Both the position numbers and the translations under genes were made by a program. From contig NZ_JAMQJY010000001.1 of assembly GCF_023703085.1 (NCBI RefSeq), positions 1,612,001 through 1,676,000 on the forward strand: DNA of 64,000 nt. Reading direction: 5' to 3'. The DNA comes from Alkalicoccobacillus plakortidis (GTDB taxonomy: Bacteria; Bacillota; Bacilli; Bacillales; Bacillaceae_D). How positions within the stretch are numbered: position 1 is the stretch's first letter; each line of letters opens with the position of its first letter. Below, piece by piece: positions 43,354 through 54,059 of the stretch. The notes under the pieces are model-generated. The model did not search any database and had not been told where the DNA came from. It saw nothing but the letters and a program-made list of their open reading frames with translations.

Positions 43354-43433
43354 TATCCGCACCTCAAATTCTCTTCGTGCATCTATCTTAGCAAAGGCTT
43401 TAAGTGAACGTCAATTGCTTGCCCTACGCTTTG

Positions 43434-45785
43434 TTAGCTCTTTTTCTTTTTGCCTTTTTTTCGTTTTGCTCCAGGTGCGTTTTCATAAAAAGGCTTTTTC
43501 TTTTTCTTACGTCCACCAGACGATGATTCGCCTGGCTTTTTGTCTCTTGAACCAGATGTTTTAAGTGGCTGACGTGCATTTTTCCCAGGGCGCTGCTTGC
43601 GTTTCCCACCATCAATGACCTTTGGACGGCTTTTAGGTGCTCTTGGCGCACGTGCCTTCATTCCTGTTAGTTCAAAATCAATTGAGGATTCCTCCACGTT
43701 CACTTGAGCAACACGGATTTCAACCTCATCTCCAATACGGAACACCTTACCGGTCCGTTCACCAATCATCGCATATTGCTTCTCATCATAGTGATAGTAA
43801 TCGTCCGTTAGGTAGCTTACGTGTACAAGTCCTTCAATTGTATTCTCTAGTTCTACAAATAAACCAAAGTTTGTAACGCCACTAATGATCCCTTCAAAGA
43901 CTTCACCAATTTTGTCTTGCATGTATTGAGCCTTCTTCGCACTGTCTGTATCTCGCTCGGCATCAACAGCACGACGTTCCATCTCAGATGAGTGTTTTGT
44001 GATCTCAGGTAGGCGCTCATCCCAGATAGCCTGTGTTGCTTTATCAATTTTCCCATGGATTAAATAGGTGCGAATCAAACGATGCACAATTAAATCTGGG
44101 TACCGCCGAATTGGTGACGTAAAATGAGTATAGAACTCTGTTGATAATCCGAAGTGTCCCAAGCTTTTCGGATCATATTTTGCTTGTTGCATCGAGCGTA
44201 GCATAACTGTGCTTATAACCGCTTCTTCTGGTTCGCCTTTTACTTCGGCTAACAGCTTTTGCAGCGCACGTGGATGAACGGTATTCGCAGTTCCTCGAAC
44301 AACATATCCAAAGTTCGTGATAAACTCCATAAATTTCTCAAGTTTTTCCGTTTTTGGATCTTCGTGAATGCGGTACACAAATGGAAGATCTAAGCGATGG
44401 AAATGCTCGGCTATTGTTTCATTTGCAGCAAGCATAAATTCTTCAATCAGCTTTTCAGCAACTGAACGTTCACGTAGTTCAACATCAACTGGCTTACTTT
44501 CCTCATTAACAATCACTTTTGCTTCTTTAAAGTCAAAGTCAATCGCACCACGCTCTGTTCGTTTGTTACGAAGAATCGCTGCTAGTTTTTCCATCTTTTC
44601 AAATAGAGGAATTAAACTTTTGTAACGCTCTCGAACCTCGTTATCCGTATTTAACAAAATCGAATTAACATCTTTATAGGTCATTCTTTCTGTAGTGCGA
44701 ATGACACTTTCAAAAATATCATGATTCACAACTTTACCTTGTGCATTAAATTCCATTTCACAAGAAAGAGTTAAACGATCGACTTGAGGGTTCAATGAAC
44801 AAATCCCATTTGAGAGACGATGCGGAATCATCGGAATCACTCGATCCACTAGATAGACACTAGTACCTCTTTCAGCTGCTTCCTTATCAATGGGTGAGTC
44901 TTCCGTTACGTAATGAGTCACATCTGCAATATGCACACCAAGCACGTAGTTACCGTTATCAAGCTGCTTCACTTGTACAGCGTCATCTAAGTCCTTCGCG
45001 TCTGCACCATCAATGGTGACGATTGTTTCTTCTCGTAAATCTCGACGTCCCTCAATAGCGGAAGGATCGATCTCATCACCAACATCCTCCGCTTGCTTTA
45101 GTGCTTCATCTGGAAAAGCAAGGGGAATGCCGTGCTTGTAGATAATGCTTAAGATATCCATACCCGGATCATTCTTGTGCCCTAAAACCTGTTTGACTTC
45201 ACCCTCTGCACCAGCACGGTCTTTAGGGTATTTAGTAATCTCTATAACCACTTTGTGGCCGGCAATTGCGCCTTTTTCTTTACCTTTGGGAATTAAAATA
45301 TCATCTGGAATTCGTTTATCATCAGCAACGACCATACCATACGCATCATAATCCACATATTCTCCAACGATATCCGTTGTTCCGCGTTCAACAATACGGA
45401 TGACCTTGCCTTCAGGTCTCGACCCTGAAGAGCGAGAATGCAAGCGAACGAGAACCGTGTCGCCATTCATTGCACCTTCCATATCCTCCGCACTAACGTA
45501 GATATCGTTTTCGCCTTGTTCCTCTGGAATCACAAAGCCAAATCCTTTAGCGTGTGCCTGGAGTCTACCTCGGGTTAAATTCATTTTTTCGGGAACTCCA
45601 TAACGGTTCGTTCGTGTTTGAACTAAGACGCCTCTTCGTTCCATTTCATTTAAGACTTTTACTAGCTCTTTAAATTCATCACTATTTCTCGTAGGGAATG
45701 CCACTTCTAATTCTGAGACAGATAGCGGCTTTTCCGCTGTATCTTTAAAATAATGTGTGAGCTTGGTGATTAGTTCTTCATTCAT
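43434..45785 (-). CDS. rnr: Ribonuclease R
   Basis: RNase R is a 3'-5' exoribonuclease that degrades structured RNA, including mRNAs released by tmRNA. The 783-residue protein has an N-terminal HTH part ([20 protein letters not shown]), cold-shock domains, the RNB catalytic domain ([16 protein letters not shown], and [12 protein letters not shown]), an S1 domain ([20 protein letters not shown]) and a lysine-rich tail. It is complete and precedes smpB, as in Bacillus. Confidence 0.95.
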   Translation of the reverse strand: MNEELITKLTHYFKDTAEKPLSVSELEVAFPTRNSDEFKELVKVLNEMERRGVLVQTRTNRYGVPEKMNLTRGRLQAHAKGFGFVIPEEQGENDIYVSAEDMEGAMNGDTVLVRLHSRSSGSRPEGKVIRIVERGTTDIVGEYVDYDAYGMVVADDKRIPDDILIPKGKEKGAIAGHKVVIEITKYPKDRAGAEGEVKQVLGHKNDPGMDILSIIYKHGIPLAFPDEALKQAEDVGDEIDPSAIEGRRDLREETIVTIDGADAKDLDDAVQVKQLDNGNYVLGVHIADVTHYVTEDSPIDKEAAERGTSVYLVDRVIPMIPHRLSNGICSLNPQVDRLTLSCEMEFNAQGKVVNHDIFESVIRTTERMTYKDVNSILLNTDNEVRERYKSLIPLFEKMEKLAAILRNKRTERGAIDFDFKEAKVIVNEESKPVDVELRERSVAEKLIEEFMLAANETIAEHFHRLDLPFVYRIHEDPKTEKLEKFMEFITNFGYVVRGTANTVHPRALQKLLAEVKGEPEEAVISTVMLRSMQQAKYDPKSLGHFGLSTEFYTHFTSPIRRYPDLIVHRLIRTYLIHGKIDKATQAIWDERLPEITKHSSEMERRAVDAERDTDSAKKAQYMQDKIGEVFEGIISGVTNFGLFVELENTIEGLVHVSYLTDDYYHYDEKQYAMIGERTGKVFRIGDEVEIRVAQVNVEESSIDFELTGMKARAPRAPKSRPKVIDGGKRKQRPGKNARQPLKTSGSRDKKPGESSSGGRKKKKKPFYENAPGAKRKKGKKKKS

Positions 45786-45848
45786 AGATGTCTTTCTCCT
45801 TTCTTTCTCTTTGTTCTGCCAATTCTATCTGTCCCTACTTCAAGTTTA

Positions 45849-46592
45849 TTAATCCCAATCACATGCTTCTAAAAATGCGAGGACATCTTGATGGAGTTGT
45901 TCTTTCTCATCTCCAAGGGTGATGACATGACCAGAGTGTTCATACCATTTAATCTGCTTCAATTCAGATTCAGCTTCTTCATGGATAATGTTAGCACTGT
46001 TGGTATCAATCATTCCATCTTGTCTTGCTTGTACAACAAATAGTGGCGAGTAAATAAAATCTAACTGGCTACGAACATCATCCATTAATTCTTTTAATTG
46101 AAAGAGTGTGTCCATTGGAAGCTGTTTAAATGCCTCCATCTCCTCCTCGATGACGTCCTCTGTTTTTTGCTCTCTTTTTTTATAGGCTTCTGCGTATTCA
46201 AGCATACCATTATAAATCGCATCTTCAGTCTTTGCCCTTACAGGTGCACACATCGATACGATACCCTTTACAGGTAAAGTGTAACCGATTTTTAAAGAGA
46301 ATACCCCTCCAAGCGATAATCCACAGACCGCAATCTCATCATACCCTTTTTCTTTAAGAAATTGATAGCCGGCTTCAACATCCTTCCACCAGTCTGTAGG
46401 TCCTGTTTCAACTAATTGTTCTGGTGGAACACCATGCCCCTTATATAAAGGAGCATAACAGGTGTAGCCTTCTTTTTGAAGGAATCGACCAATCATTCGT
46501 ACGTCCGCAGTTGTTCCAGTAAAGCCATGCAATAAAAGAACCGCTCGCTCGCCTCCTTCAAAGAAAAATGGTTTAGGTGCTACTAATTTCAT
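45849..46592 (-). CDS. est: Carboxylesterase (Est/YvaK type)
   Basis: This alpha/beta hydrolase cleaves short-chain esters. The 247-residue protein has [18 protein letters not shown] (oxyanion side), the nucleophile elbow [15 protein letters not shown], the acid in [15 protein letters not shown] and histidine in [17 protein letters not shown]. YvaK-type est genes are usually between secG and rnr; here est still precedes rnr but secG is 11.6 kb away. The start at 46592 follows AAGGG. Confidence 0.88.
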   Translation of the reverse strand: MKLVAPKPFFFEGGERAVLLLHGFTGTTADVRMIGRFLQKEGYTCYAPLYKGHGVPPEQLVETGPTDWWKDVEAGYQFLKEKGYDEIAVCGLSLGGVFSLKIGYTLPVKGIVSMCAPVRAKTEDAIYNGMLEYAEAYKKREQKTEDVIEEEMEAFKQLPMDTLFQLKELMDDVRSQLDFIYSPLFVVQARQDGMIDTNSANIIHEEAESELKQIKWYEHSGHVITLGDEKEQLHQDVLAFLEACDWD

Positions 46593-47337
46593 TTTGTTCA
46601 TCCCTTCTGTCTTTCTTTTCAATAAGAAATTCATGAATATGTCTCATAAGCTGATCCTTCTCAAAACCGTGACAGATCATATGTCTTCCATCCTTTAAAT
46701 AATGAATGTACTTTTCCTCTGCCCCGATCGTCCGGAATAAATACTCCGAACTTCTCCTCGGCACCAACGCATCCCGCTCACCTTGAATAATAAGAACCGG
46801 CGTTTGAACATGTCGTATATACGGTCTAATCTTCTTCACTGCTGTCATAAACTGCACAACTGCTGACATTGGTGTATTCGTCATCTTATGACGGTACAAA
46901 TCAACTAATTGATCTGGTTCTGAAACACCAGTCAGCTGTGTATGCAAAGTCGCTTTCACACTCTCAAACAGCATCGGAGGATTTAAATAATAGGCAGCCG
47001 CACTTAACAAAACCAGTTTCTTTATCTCATACTTTGCGGCAATATAACAAGCCAAAAGACCACCCATCGAAAAACCAATCACATATACCTCTTCACATCG
47101 TTTGATTAATTCTTCAGCAGCTACCTCAACCATATATAGCCAGTGCTGATACGTCACAGTACGCAAATCCCCATCCGGACCGTGACCAGGCAAGGTAGGT
47201 GCATAAACGAGCCAGTCCTTTTGTTTTCTTAACGATTCAGCAATCGGCTCAACCTCCCACGGTTCCCCAGTGAAGCCATGTATACAAAGACATCCCTTCA
47301 ATGCCTCCTCCACCCCTTCTAACTGAAATACACGCAT
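46573..47337 (-). CDS. Alpha/beta hydrolase
   Basis: The 254-residue protein has [34 protein letters not shown], the elbow [16 protein letters not shown], the acid in [14 protein letters not shown] and [14 protein letters not shown] with the histidine. It is a lysophospholipase/esterase-like enzyme of unknown substrate and looks like a diverged relative of the est gene it overlaps by 20 bases, so a local duplication is possible. Confidence 0.75.
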   Translation of the reverse strand: MRVFQLEGVEEALKGCLCIHGFTGEPWEVEPIAESLRKQKDWLVYAPTLPGHGPDGDLRTVTYQHWLYMVEVAAEELIKRCEEVYVIGFSMGGLLACYIAAKYEIKKLVLLSAAAYYLNPPMLFESVKATLHTQLTGVSEPDQLVDLYRHKMTNTPMSAVVQFMTAVKKIRPYIRHVQTPVLIIQGERDALVPRRSSEYLFRTIGAEEKYIHYLKDGRHMICHGFEKDQLMRHIHEFLIEKKDRRDEQNEISST

Positions 47338-47349
47338 TGGCGTGTGAAT

Positions 47350-48348
47350 TTATAGCTCCATTGCCTCAGCCAGTAATTGATACGAACGAATTCGATCTTC
47401 TTCCGAATGAAGATTACAAAGAACCAAAAATTCATTCATGCCATATCGTTCTGAGAGCTTCATCAATTCCCTGCGAACCGTTTCCTTTGAACCAACAATC
47501 ATTCGAGTTCGGTTATGTATCATACGCTTTTGATCATCATCTGTATACTGATATTGGATCGCTTCTTCTGAACTGGGCACACGGCTATCGAGCCCTTTTT
47601 CGACCCTTAATAGCCAAAGATCCTGACTTTTTGCAAGGTATTCGGCCTGCTCATCTGTATCAGCACATACAACAAAAATGGCCGTTAGCATTTGTGGCGT
47701 TTGACTCCACCCGTTTGAAACGAAGTTAGAACGATAGGCTTCAAACGCTTGCCGACCACGAGCTGACTTTATGAAATGGCCAAACACATAGCCCAACCCT
47801 TGTTTTGCTGCTAGTTTTGCGCTGTTTTCACCTAGACCAAGTAGCCACATCGGAGGAGGTACTTCAACCTGTGGAGATGCTTTGACTCCTGAATAAACAT
47901 GATTTCTAGGTAACGTATCTCTTATATAATACACAAGATCCTGTAATTGCCGATCAAATTCCTCTAAACTCCTTGGTTCTCCATCAACTAGTGCCTTGCG
48001 CAGAGCCGGTGTTCCACCAGGAGAGCGCCCCACACCAATATCAATTCTACCCGGAAAAAGCGATTCAAGCTGCTTACTAATTTCCGCCACTTTAAATGGA
48101 CTGTATTGAGGAAGAAGAATGCCACCTGTACCGATACGAATCTTCTTCGTACTAGCTGCAACAGCCGCCATCAAGATCTCAGGCGCACTACTTAACATCC
48201 CCTTTGTCCCATGATGCTCCGCAAACCAATATTTTGTATATCCTAGCTGTTCAGCTAGAGTAGCCATCTTTATCGTTTCATCCATCCTGTCTGTTACTGA
48301 CTGACCTTTAGATAGAGGGACTTGATCTAAAATACCTAGCTTAATCAA
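47350..48348 (-). CDS. LLM-class flavin-dependent oxidoreductase
   Basis: The 332-residue protein has the luciferase-like TIM-barrel pattern: KLGILDQVPLSKGQSVTDRM, YTKYWFAEHHGTKGMLSSAP, IRIGTGGILLPQYSPFKVAE, DIGVGRSPGGTPALRKA, and late IVGSKETVRRELMKLSERY. These enzymes use reduced flavin to oxidise diverse substrates; this one resembles bacterial YceB/YtmO types with unknown substrate. It is complete. Confidence 0.85.
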   Translation of the reverse strand: MIKLGILDQVPLSKGQSVTDRMDETIKMATLAEQLGYTKYWFAEHHGTKGMLSSAPEILMAAVAASTKKIRIGTGGILLPQYSPFKVAEISKQLESLFPGRIDIGVGRSPGGTPALRKALVDGEPRSLEEFDRQLQDLVYYIRDTLPRNHVYSGVKASPQVEVPPPMWLLGLGENSAKLAAKQGLGYVFGHFIKSARGRQAFEAYRSNFVSNGWSQTPQMLTAIFVVCADTDEQAEYLAKSQDLWLLRVEKGLDSRVPSSEEAIQYQYTDDDQKRMIHNRTRMIVGSKETVRRELMKLSERYGMNEFLVLCNLHSEEDRIRSYQLLAEAMEL

Positions 48349-48477
48349 TTCGTTTCGCCTCCCTCCTTCTATTGTATCCTTTCTAGTTTATTTTCCCTAT
48401 TTTTCTGCTTTCCACACCTGATGATGGATATTTTGGTGCGGGGGGATTTGGGTTGGGGTGCTCCGGTTGGGGGGCAT

Positions 48478-48895
48478 TGCTCCATTTCGAGGGCCATCGC
48501 TCCAATTTGAATGCCCATTGCTCCATTTCGAGGGCCATCGCTCCAGTTTGGGTACCCATTGCTCCAGTTCGAGGGTCATCGCTCCAGTTTGGGTACCCAT
48601 TGCTCCAGTTCGAGGTCATCGCTCCAGTTTGGGTACCCATTGCTCCAGTTCGAGGTCATCGCTCCAGTTTGGGTACCCATTGCTCCAGTTCGAGGGTCAT
48701 CGCTCCAGTTTGGGTACCCATTGCTCCAGTTCGAGGGTCATCGCTCCAGTTTGGGTACCCATTGCTCCAGTTCGAGGGTCATCGCTCCAGTTTGGGTACC
48801 CATTGCTCCAGTTCGAGGGTCATCGCTCCAGTTTGGGTACCCATTGCTCCAGTTCGAGGGTCATCGCTCCAGTTTGGGTACCCATTGCTCCATTT
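48478..48895. repeat. 41-bp minisatellite (about ten units)
   Basis: The unit alternates two halves: TCATCGCTCCAGTTTGGGTA/CCCATTGCTCCAGTTCGAGGG on the plus strand, 40-41 bases. About ten copies run head to tail, nearly identical in the centre and diverged at the left end (CCATTTCGAGGGCC, AATTTGAATGC). The halves share GCTCCA with a spacing of about 20, so the array is a period-20 repeat with a period-41 superstructure. Because 41 is not a multiple of three, all three plus frames stay open with the same peptide blocks, so these frames are not genes. A degenerate TATCGTTTCA repeat follows to about 48960. Confidence 0.9.
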
Positions 48896-49024
48896 TGCCT
48901 TCTATCGTTTCAATCGCATCCCTATCGTTTCACTTTCCACTTCTATCGTTTCAATCCAGCTCCATCCCTTCACTTCCTCCTCCTATCATTCAATCTCTAC
49001 TCCACCATTTCAATCCCCCACTCA

Positions 49025-49059
49025 CAAAAAAACAGTGAGCATCCTAAGATACCCACTGT
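49025..49059 (-). terminator. Terminator of the glycoside hydrolase operon
   Basis: On the minus strand ACAGTG ... CACTGT with an internal GGTATCTTAGGATGCT arm is followed by seven T. It lies just after the hydrolase stop. Confidence 0.8.
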
Positions 49060-49071
49060 TTCTGAAATCAT

Positions 49072-52000
49072 TTATACTTTTAATCCTTCTGATTCTGACT
49101 CAACTTGTACTTCGTTAGGTCGATACGTTGTAACGATTTCTCCTGCTGCATTCGTTTGGAACAAAACAGATCGTTCTTGCTCGAGTTTTACAGAGTACGT
49201 TTTATTAAGGACCGGATTGGTTACTTCTACTTCTACATCTCCTGCAAATTCAGAAACAAAGATGTAGAGATCACCGTCATCAAATGACAGTCTGCGTCCA
49301 TAGACACCTGGGTTGTCTCCACCCTTATTCCAGATCAGCTCTTCCGTTACACCAGCCTGCTGTAAAGCGAAGCGATACAGCTCTTTTAATGGCTCCAGAC
49401 GGTTATTCAGCTCCACAGGCAGAGGACTCCAGATAAATGTTCCTTGACCAATCGACACTTGCTTCACGGCATTCTGAGTCGATTCTACTAAACATTCCTT
49501 TGTCAACTCAGCAATACGTCGCTCACCAAAGCTAACTGCATGAGCTTTTCCATTAATCACTAATGCTTCTTCACGCAAGACATTCTGGAGTTTGGATGCA
49601 CCAAGCTCATCTAAAAGTCTCTCCGAATGTTTCCAAGCCTGCATTTAAACGAAGTGGTCCTGTATACAGAACGGTTCCGCCTTGCGCAGCATAAGCAATC
49701 AACTGATCAAAGGCTTCGTCGCTGAAGTTATGCGCACTTGGCACAATCACAAGCTTCGGCTTGGTTCTCAAGCATTGCCTCTAAATGATACTCACTAAAT
49801 CCACGGGCATGTGTATTTAACTCATACGAAAGAGTACGCACGGCATTCGTTGTTGCATCAAAAGCAAGTTTACGGCTTGAAAAGTCATTGGAATACGGAT
49901 AAATCACTGCTACTTCTTCTAGCTTTCGATTCACAAATAATTCCTTCGTCTCATTCATAAAGGAACCAAAATCATAGGAGACATCAGCTTCTGGTTTTTC
50001 CGTTCCATCTGCTCTCAATGCGCCAATATTGGATTCGTTTACATTATCCATATAGAAGTTTGTATTCCATAGCCATTGCACAGCACCTGCTCCGCCAGTT
50101 GAGAATGCGTATGCATACTTGCGCTCTAAAATGTTACGCAGTTCTTCTTCTGTTCGTTTAGCCAAGCCGTCAGGTTGTTCAAGATACATAATTCCCGTTT
50201 CCTGCACAAGATTCGGTTTTGATGCTGTTTTTGTGAAAACACCATCCCATACAAGATGATCCAACTGCCACCACGTATGGTTTGTTGTATAATCAACAAC
50301 GGATTCATAGAAAAATGGTGTTGGACGTTGCGAACGTAATGCCTCATCTTGACCAACTGTAATTAAGCGATCACTGTTAATGGAATGAATCGTGCTCGAC
50401 AATTCTTCTGCCCACTGGTTATGCATATCCATTGTAAACAAGGTGTAATCAAGCCACACTAAGCTTTTACTTGGGTTACGCATATCCTGTACATCAAAGT
50501 TGATATCCTCATGCTCAGGTGTTGTAATTGCTTCAAAACTAGGAAGCTCAACAGATGAATAATTCCATGCCTCCTGAACCTGGCGAATCGTGCCATACTT
50601 TTCTTTTGTCCAATCTTGAAATGCCTTTATTTCAAACGAGTCTCTCGCAGAACGTGGTCCTGAGAAAATTCGTTTTGGATCAAACATTGATGGCTCATTA
50701 ATTAGATCCCAGTGCAGATGGGTCGCTTTTGTATATCTAGAGATAATAGCTGCGATAAAACGTTTCTGTGCTTCTAAGCTGCGCGGATCAAGGTACGGAT
50801 TTTTCCCTTCCCATAGCTCCGGTGTAAAAGCAAAGAATGTAAAACATAGATCCAAATCATGTCTCTTAGCAGTTAATACAAATGCATCAATCGCACGAAG
50901 CACTTCCTCATACGGATGCCCATCCACATACATGATCTGTCTCCATGCCGTCCAAATGCCTGAGCGAATATGGTTAATACCCGCTTGCTTCATTTGTGCC
51001 ATATCCTGATCCCATACAAGAGCATTAGGCATAAATAAAAATTTTCTTGCCACATCAGAAGTCATATAAGTCATACCAACAATCGGAAAAGGTTTACCAT
51101 CTTTCTCAAAATAATCACGGTTTGCGATTAATGGAGAACCCTCTTGAAGCAATGTTTCTGAGAAGCCCCAAAATCCTTGGTTGAAGTGTACTATTTCTCC
51201 AGAAGTTGAGAGGGCTTTAACATGAATCGTGTAGAACCCTTCTTCCACCTGAAACGGCATCGTTCTTCTGAGATTTGACCATTCTCTTGATTCATCAATC
51301 GTCACAACTTCCTGAAAGTTGATTTTATCTGCTCCATCCTTCAGAACTTGAAGCTGAAGAGTCCACTGTTTACCTTGTTGTTTACCTTGATGAAGAGCAA
51401 GACTTTGTAACTGAACAGAAATGGTTGGCACTTCTCCAGGATAATAACTAGCATAACCCGGTTTCACCCAAATTTCGGTGACACCTTCTGATGTATACCA
51501 AGCCAATTTATTTAAAATATCAGTTCCGTGCTTCCAGAAAGTATCATCAAAGCGCTGATTCAAAAAAATCCAAGCGACCTCCGGAGAATTGTCCTTTTGT
51601 ATTCTCTATTAATACAACTGGAGCTGAAATCTCTCTTCCCTCTTCAGATAACCCTGTTAATAATGGGTAAATATGAGCATCCATCGGTCCACTTGAACCA
51701 TTTTCATGTGGCTGATCATCCTCTTTCGTCACGTGAAGAACAAATCCATACGTAGACTGAATGCTAAACGCGCTCTCCAACCCTTCCAATATTGGTCGGT
51801 CATTCGAGCCCACAAGTTCGTGAACTTTACTACTATCTACCTTTAATGCTTCATGGATATTAAGTTGCTGATGGTAGGCCGTTTGCTCAATCTCAACCTT
51901 CCACTCACCCTGATCTTTATATACAGGATATCTAAATGGAATATCACCTGTGTGTACAAGTCCTCCACCTTGTTGAAAAAAGCGGAGGATTGCAGACCAA

Positions 52001-52176
52001 GAATCCTTTGGAAAATAAGAGCCATGTAAATTAATGAAAGTTTGGTATTTCCCACTCTCCAACGCACGTTCTAACCCTTCAACATCTACCACTTCCGAAA
52101 AATTGGCAATAGTACGATCTGATGGACGCACCCCATCAAATGGAAATGTATGATCATAGAAAAACAAATAACTCAT
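49072..52176 (-). CDS. Large clan-A glycoside hydrolase (beta-galactosidase/GH42-like); three one-base frame breaks
   Basis: After removing one base at 49633, 49759 and 51570 the frame is about 1033 residues. An N-terminal glutamine-amidotransferase-like/trimerisation-type domain (MSYLFFYDHTFPFDGVRPSD) leads to a beta-sandwich and a TIM barrel with the acid/base in HWDLINEPSMF and the nucleophile in PNLVQETGIMY, plus C-terminal domains. Each break is CCAAGC/GCTTGG where CCAGC/GCTGG restores RWIFLNQRF, NQPKLVIVPSAHNF and NAGWKHSERLL. No signal peptide, so it acts on imported oligosaccharides. It is last in the operon with the ABC importer. The substrate is not determined. Confidence 0.82.
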
Positions 52177-52195
52177 GCGTAGAACCCCTTTACAG

Positions 52196-53032
52196 CTAAT
52201 TTTTGACGGCACCCTCTGTTAGTCCAACGATAAAGTACCTGCTAAATAAGATAAATACAACTAATATAGGCAACGTAGCCATAAATGTTCCTGCTAGAAT
52301 CATAGAATAATCGGTATAGAACACATCATTTAATGTTCTTAATGCAATTTGAATCGTATGAACACTTTGATCTTTTAAAACGACTAAAGGCCATAAAAAA
52401 TCGTTCCATGTGTTCATGAAGGTCACAATGCCTAGAGTAGCAAGACCAGGCTTAACAGTTGGTAAAACAATATTCCAATAGGTACGGAACGTTCCGCATC
52501 CATCCATTCGAGCCGCTTCTAGCAACTCGTCAGGAATAGCAGATGAGATATACTGTCTCATCCAAAACACACCAAACGCACTCACCATCGTTGGTACAAT
52601 GACTGCTTGTAGTGTGTCGATCCACCCTAATTTACTAATGATCATAAAGGATGGGATTAAACCAAGCTGAGGAGGAATCATCATTGTTGCTAATAGGAAA
52701 ACAAACAACATATTTTTTCCTTCAAACTGCAGTTTGGCAAAAGCAAAACCTGCTAACGAACAGAAAAACAAGACTGACAACGTTACGGCTGAGGAGATAA
52801 AAAATGAATTAAACATCGCTCCAAAGAAATCAATACGCTCAAATACATTCATTGCATTTTCAACAAATTGAGTTCCCGGAAGCATAGCTGGTGGAAATTG
52901 GTTAACGGATGTTGTTGAATTAGAACCAATAACAAACATCCAGTAGAAAGGAAATAAAGATAATAAAGAACTGCACACTAGAAAGGTATATAACAAAATC
53001 TTAGGCAGCTTCTTCTGTCCAACTTCTTTCAT
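52196..53032 (-). CDS. Carbohydrate ABC transporter permease (MalG type)
   Basis: The 278-residue permease has six membrane helices and the EAA loop (EAARMDGCGTFRTYWNIVLP) that contacts the ATPase. N-terminal SLLSLFPFYWMFVIGSN and central FAFAKLQFEGKNMLF are typical of the MalG/CUT1 subfamily. No ATPase gene is in this operon, so a shared MsmX-type ATPase is expected. Confidence 0.9.
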   Translation of the reverse strand: MKEVGQKKLPKILLYTFLVCSSLLSLFPFYWMFVIGSNSTTSVNQFPPAMLPGTQFVENAMNVFERIDFFGAMFNSFFISSAVTLSVLFFCSLAGFAFAKLQFEGKNMLFVFLLATMMIPPQLGLIPSFMIISKLGWIDTLQAVIVPTMVSAFGVFWMRQYISSAIPDELLEAARMDGCGTFRTYWNIVLPTVKPGLATLGIVTFMNTWNDFLWPLVVLKDQSVHTIQIALRTLNDVFYTDYSMILAGTFMATLPILVVFILFSRYFIVGLTEGAVKN

Positions 53033-53054
53033 AACGAAATTCTCCCTTCTTGCA

Positions 53055-53996
53055 TTAAGCTGACTTGATTCGTTTTGTAACGAACATATTAATTAATGAA
53101 ACAACGATAATAATTAAGAATAGTACCCAGGCAATAGCTGATGCATATCCGAATGAGAAGCGTTCAAATGCTTCTTGGTAGAGATAAAGAGTCATTGTTA
53201 ATCCCTGTGATTCGGAACCGATTCCAAATAACAAAGGCTCTGTAAATACCTGCATGCCTCCAATGGAAGATAACAATACTGTAAAGATAATAATTGGGCG
53301 AACCATTGGTATAGTGATAAAAAGAAATTGTTGAATTTTATTTGCCCCATCAATTGTGGCTGCTTCATATAAGTCTTTCGGTATACTTTGTAGACCTGCT
53401 AAGTAAATAATTGTGTTATACCCTACCCATCTCCACATCACCATTAGTGAGATCGCAACGTGAGTTCCAAAGTAAGAACCTTTCCAATTGATTGGATCAA
53501 TTCCAATTGAGCTCAGTAGGTAGTTAATAATCCCATATTGTGTACCAAATATAGCGGAGAAAACGATTGCTACCGCTACAATTGAAGTAACGTTTGGCAT
53601 AAAAATACTAAGGCGAAACAGGCTTTTCCCTTTTAAAAATGCTTGATTTAAAACAAATGCCAACACTAGTGCAAGAAATAACTGTGGAATGGTTGAAAGC
53701 GCCCAAATACTAAAGGTATTACCAACCGCTTTCCAAAATAATGGATCATTTGTAAAAAGTCCTATATAGTTTGCAAATCCAATAAATTCTCTCTCTCCAA
53801 GAATGTTCCACTTATGAAAGGATAAATAAGCTGTAAAAATCAGCGGAAACATCCCAAACACACCAAACAATAAGAAAAACGGGGAAATATATAGGTAACC
53901 AGAAATACGGTCGCGCGTACGCTGATTGTATTTCCTTTTTGGTTTCTTTTCCGTGATCGGACTATTTTGCCGCACTTCTGTACTCATAGGTTTCAT
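53055..53996 (-). CDS. Carbohydrate ABC transporter permease (MalF type)
   Basis: The 313-residue permease has six helices and the EAA loop (LYEAATIDGANKIQQFLFIT). N-terminal basic residues precede GYLYISPFFLLFGVFGMFPL, characteristic of MalF/CUT1 proteins. It pairs with the MalG-type gene 22 bases downstream. A partial terminator separates it from the binding-protein gene upstream. Confidence 0.9.
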   Translation of the reverse strand: MKPMSTEVRQNSPITEKKPKRKYNQRTRDRISGYLYISPFFLLFGVFGMFPLIFTAYLSFHKWNILGEREFIGFANYIGLFTNDPLFWKAVGNTFSIWALSTIPQLFLALVLAFVLNQAFLKGKSLFRLSIFMPNVTSIVAVAIVFSAIFGTQYGIINYLLSSIGIDPINWKGSYFGTHVAISLMVMWRWVGYNTIIYLAGLQSIPKDLYEAATIDGANKIQQFLFITIPMVRPIIIFTVLLSSIGGMQVFTEPLLFGIGSESQGLTMTLYLYQEAFERFSFGYASAIAWVLFLIIIVVSLINMFVTKRIKSA

Positions 53997-54015
53997 CCTT
54001 CCTACTTTACTTTCA

Positions 54016-54047
54016 TAAAAAACAGCGTAAGATTACTCCTACGCTGT
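54016..54047 (-). terminator. Attenuator between binding-protein and permease genes
   Basis: On the minus strand ACAGCGTA-GGAGTAATCT-TACGCTGT is followed by six T. Such hairpins keep permease levels below those of the binding protein. Confidence 0.75.
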
Positions 54048-54059
54048 TATTAGCTCGTG

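Noticed and set aside
48478..48895. CRISPR array
   Set aside because: The units are continuous 20/21-base halves without unique spacers, and no cas genes are present.
48453..49267. Three long overlapping plus-strand frames
   Set aside because: They only translate the 41-base minisatellite, giving the same peptide blocks in all three frames; no ribosome site or family.
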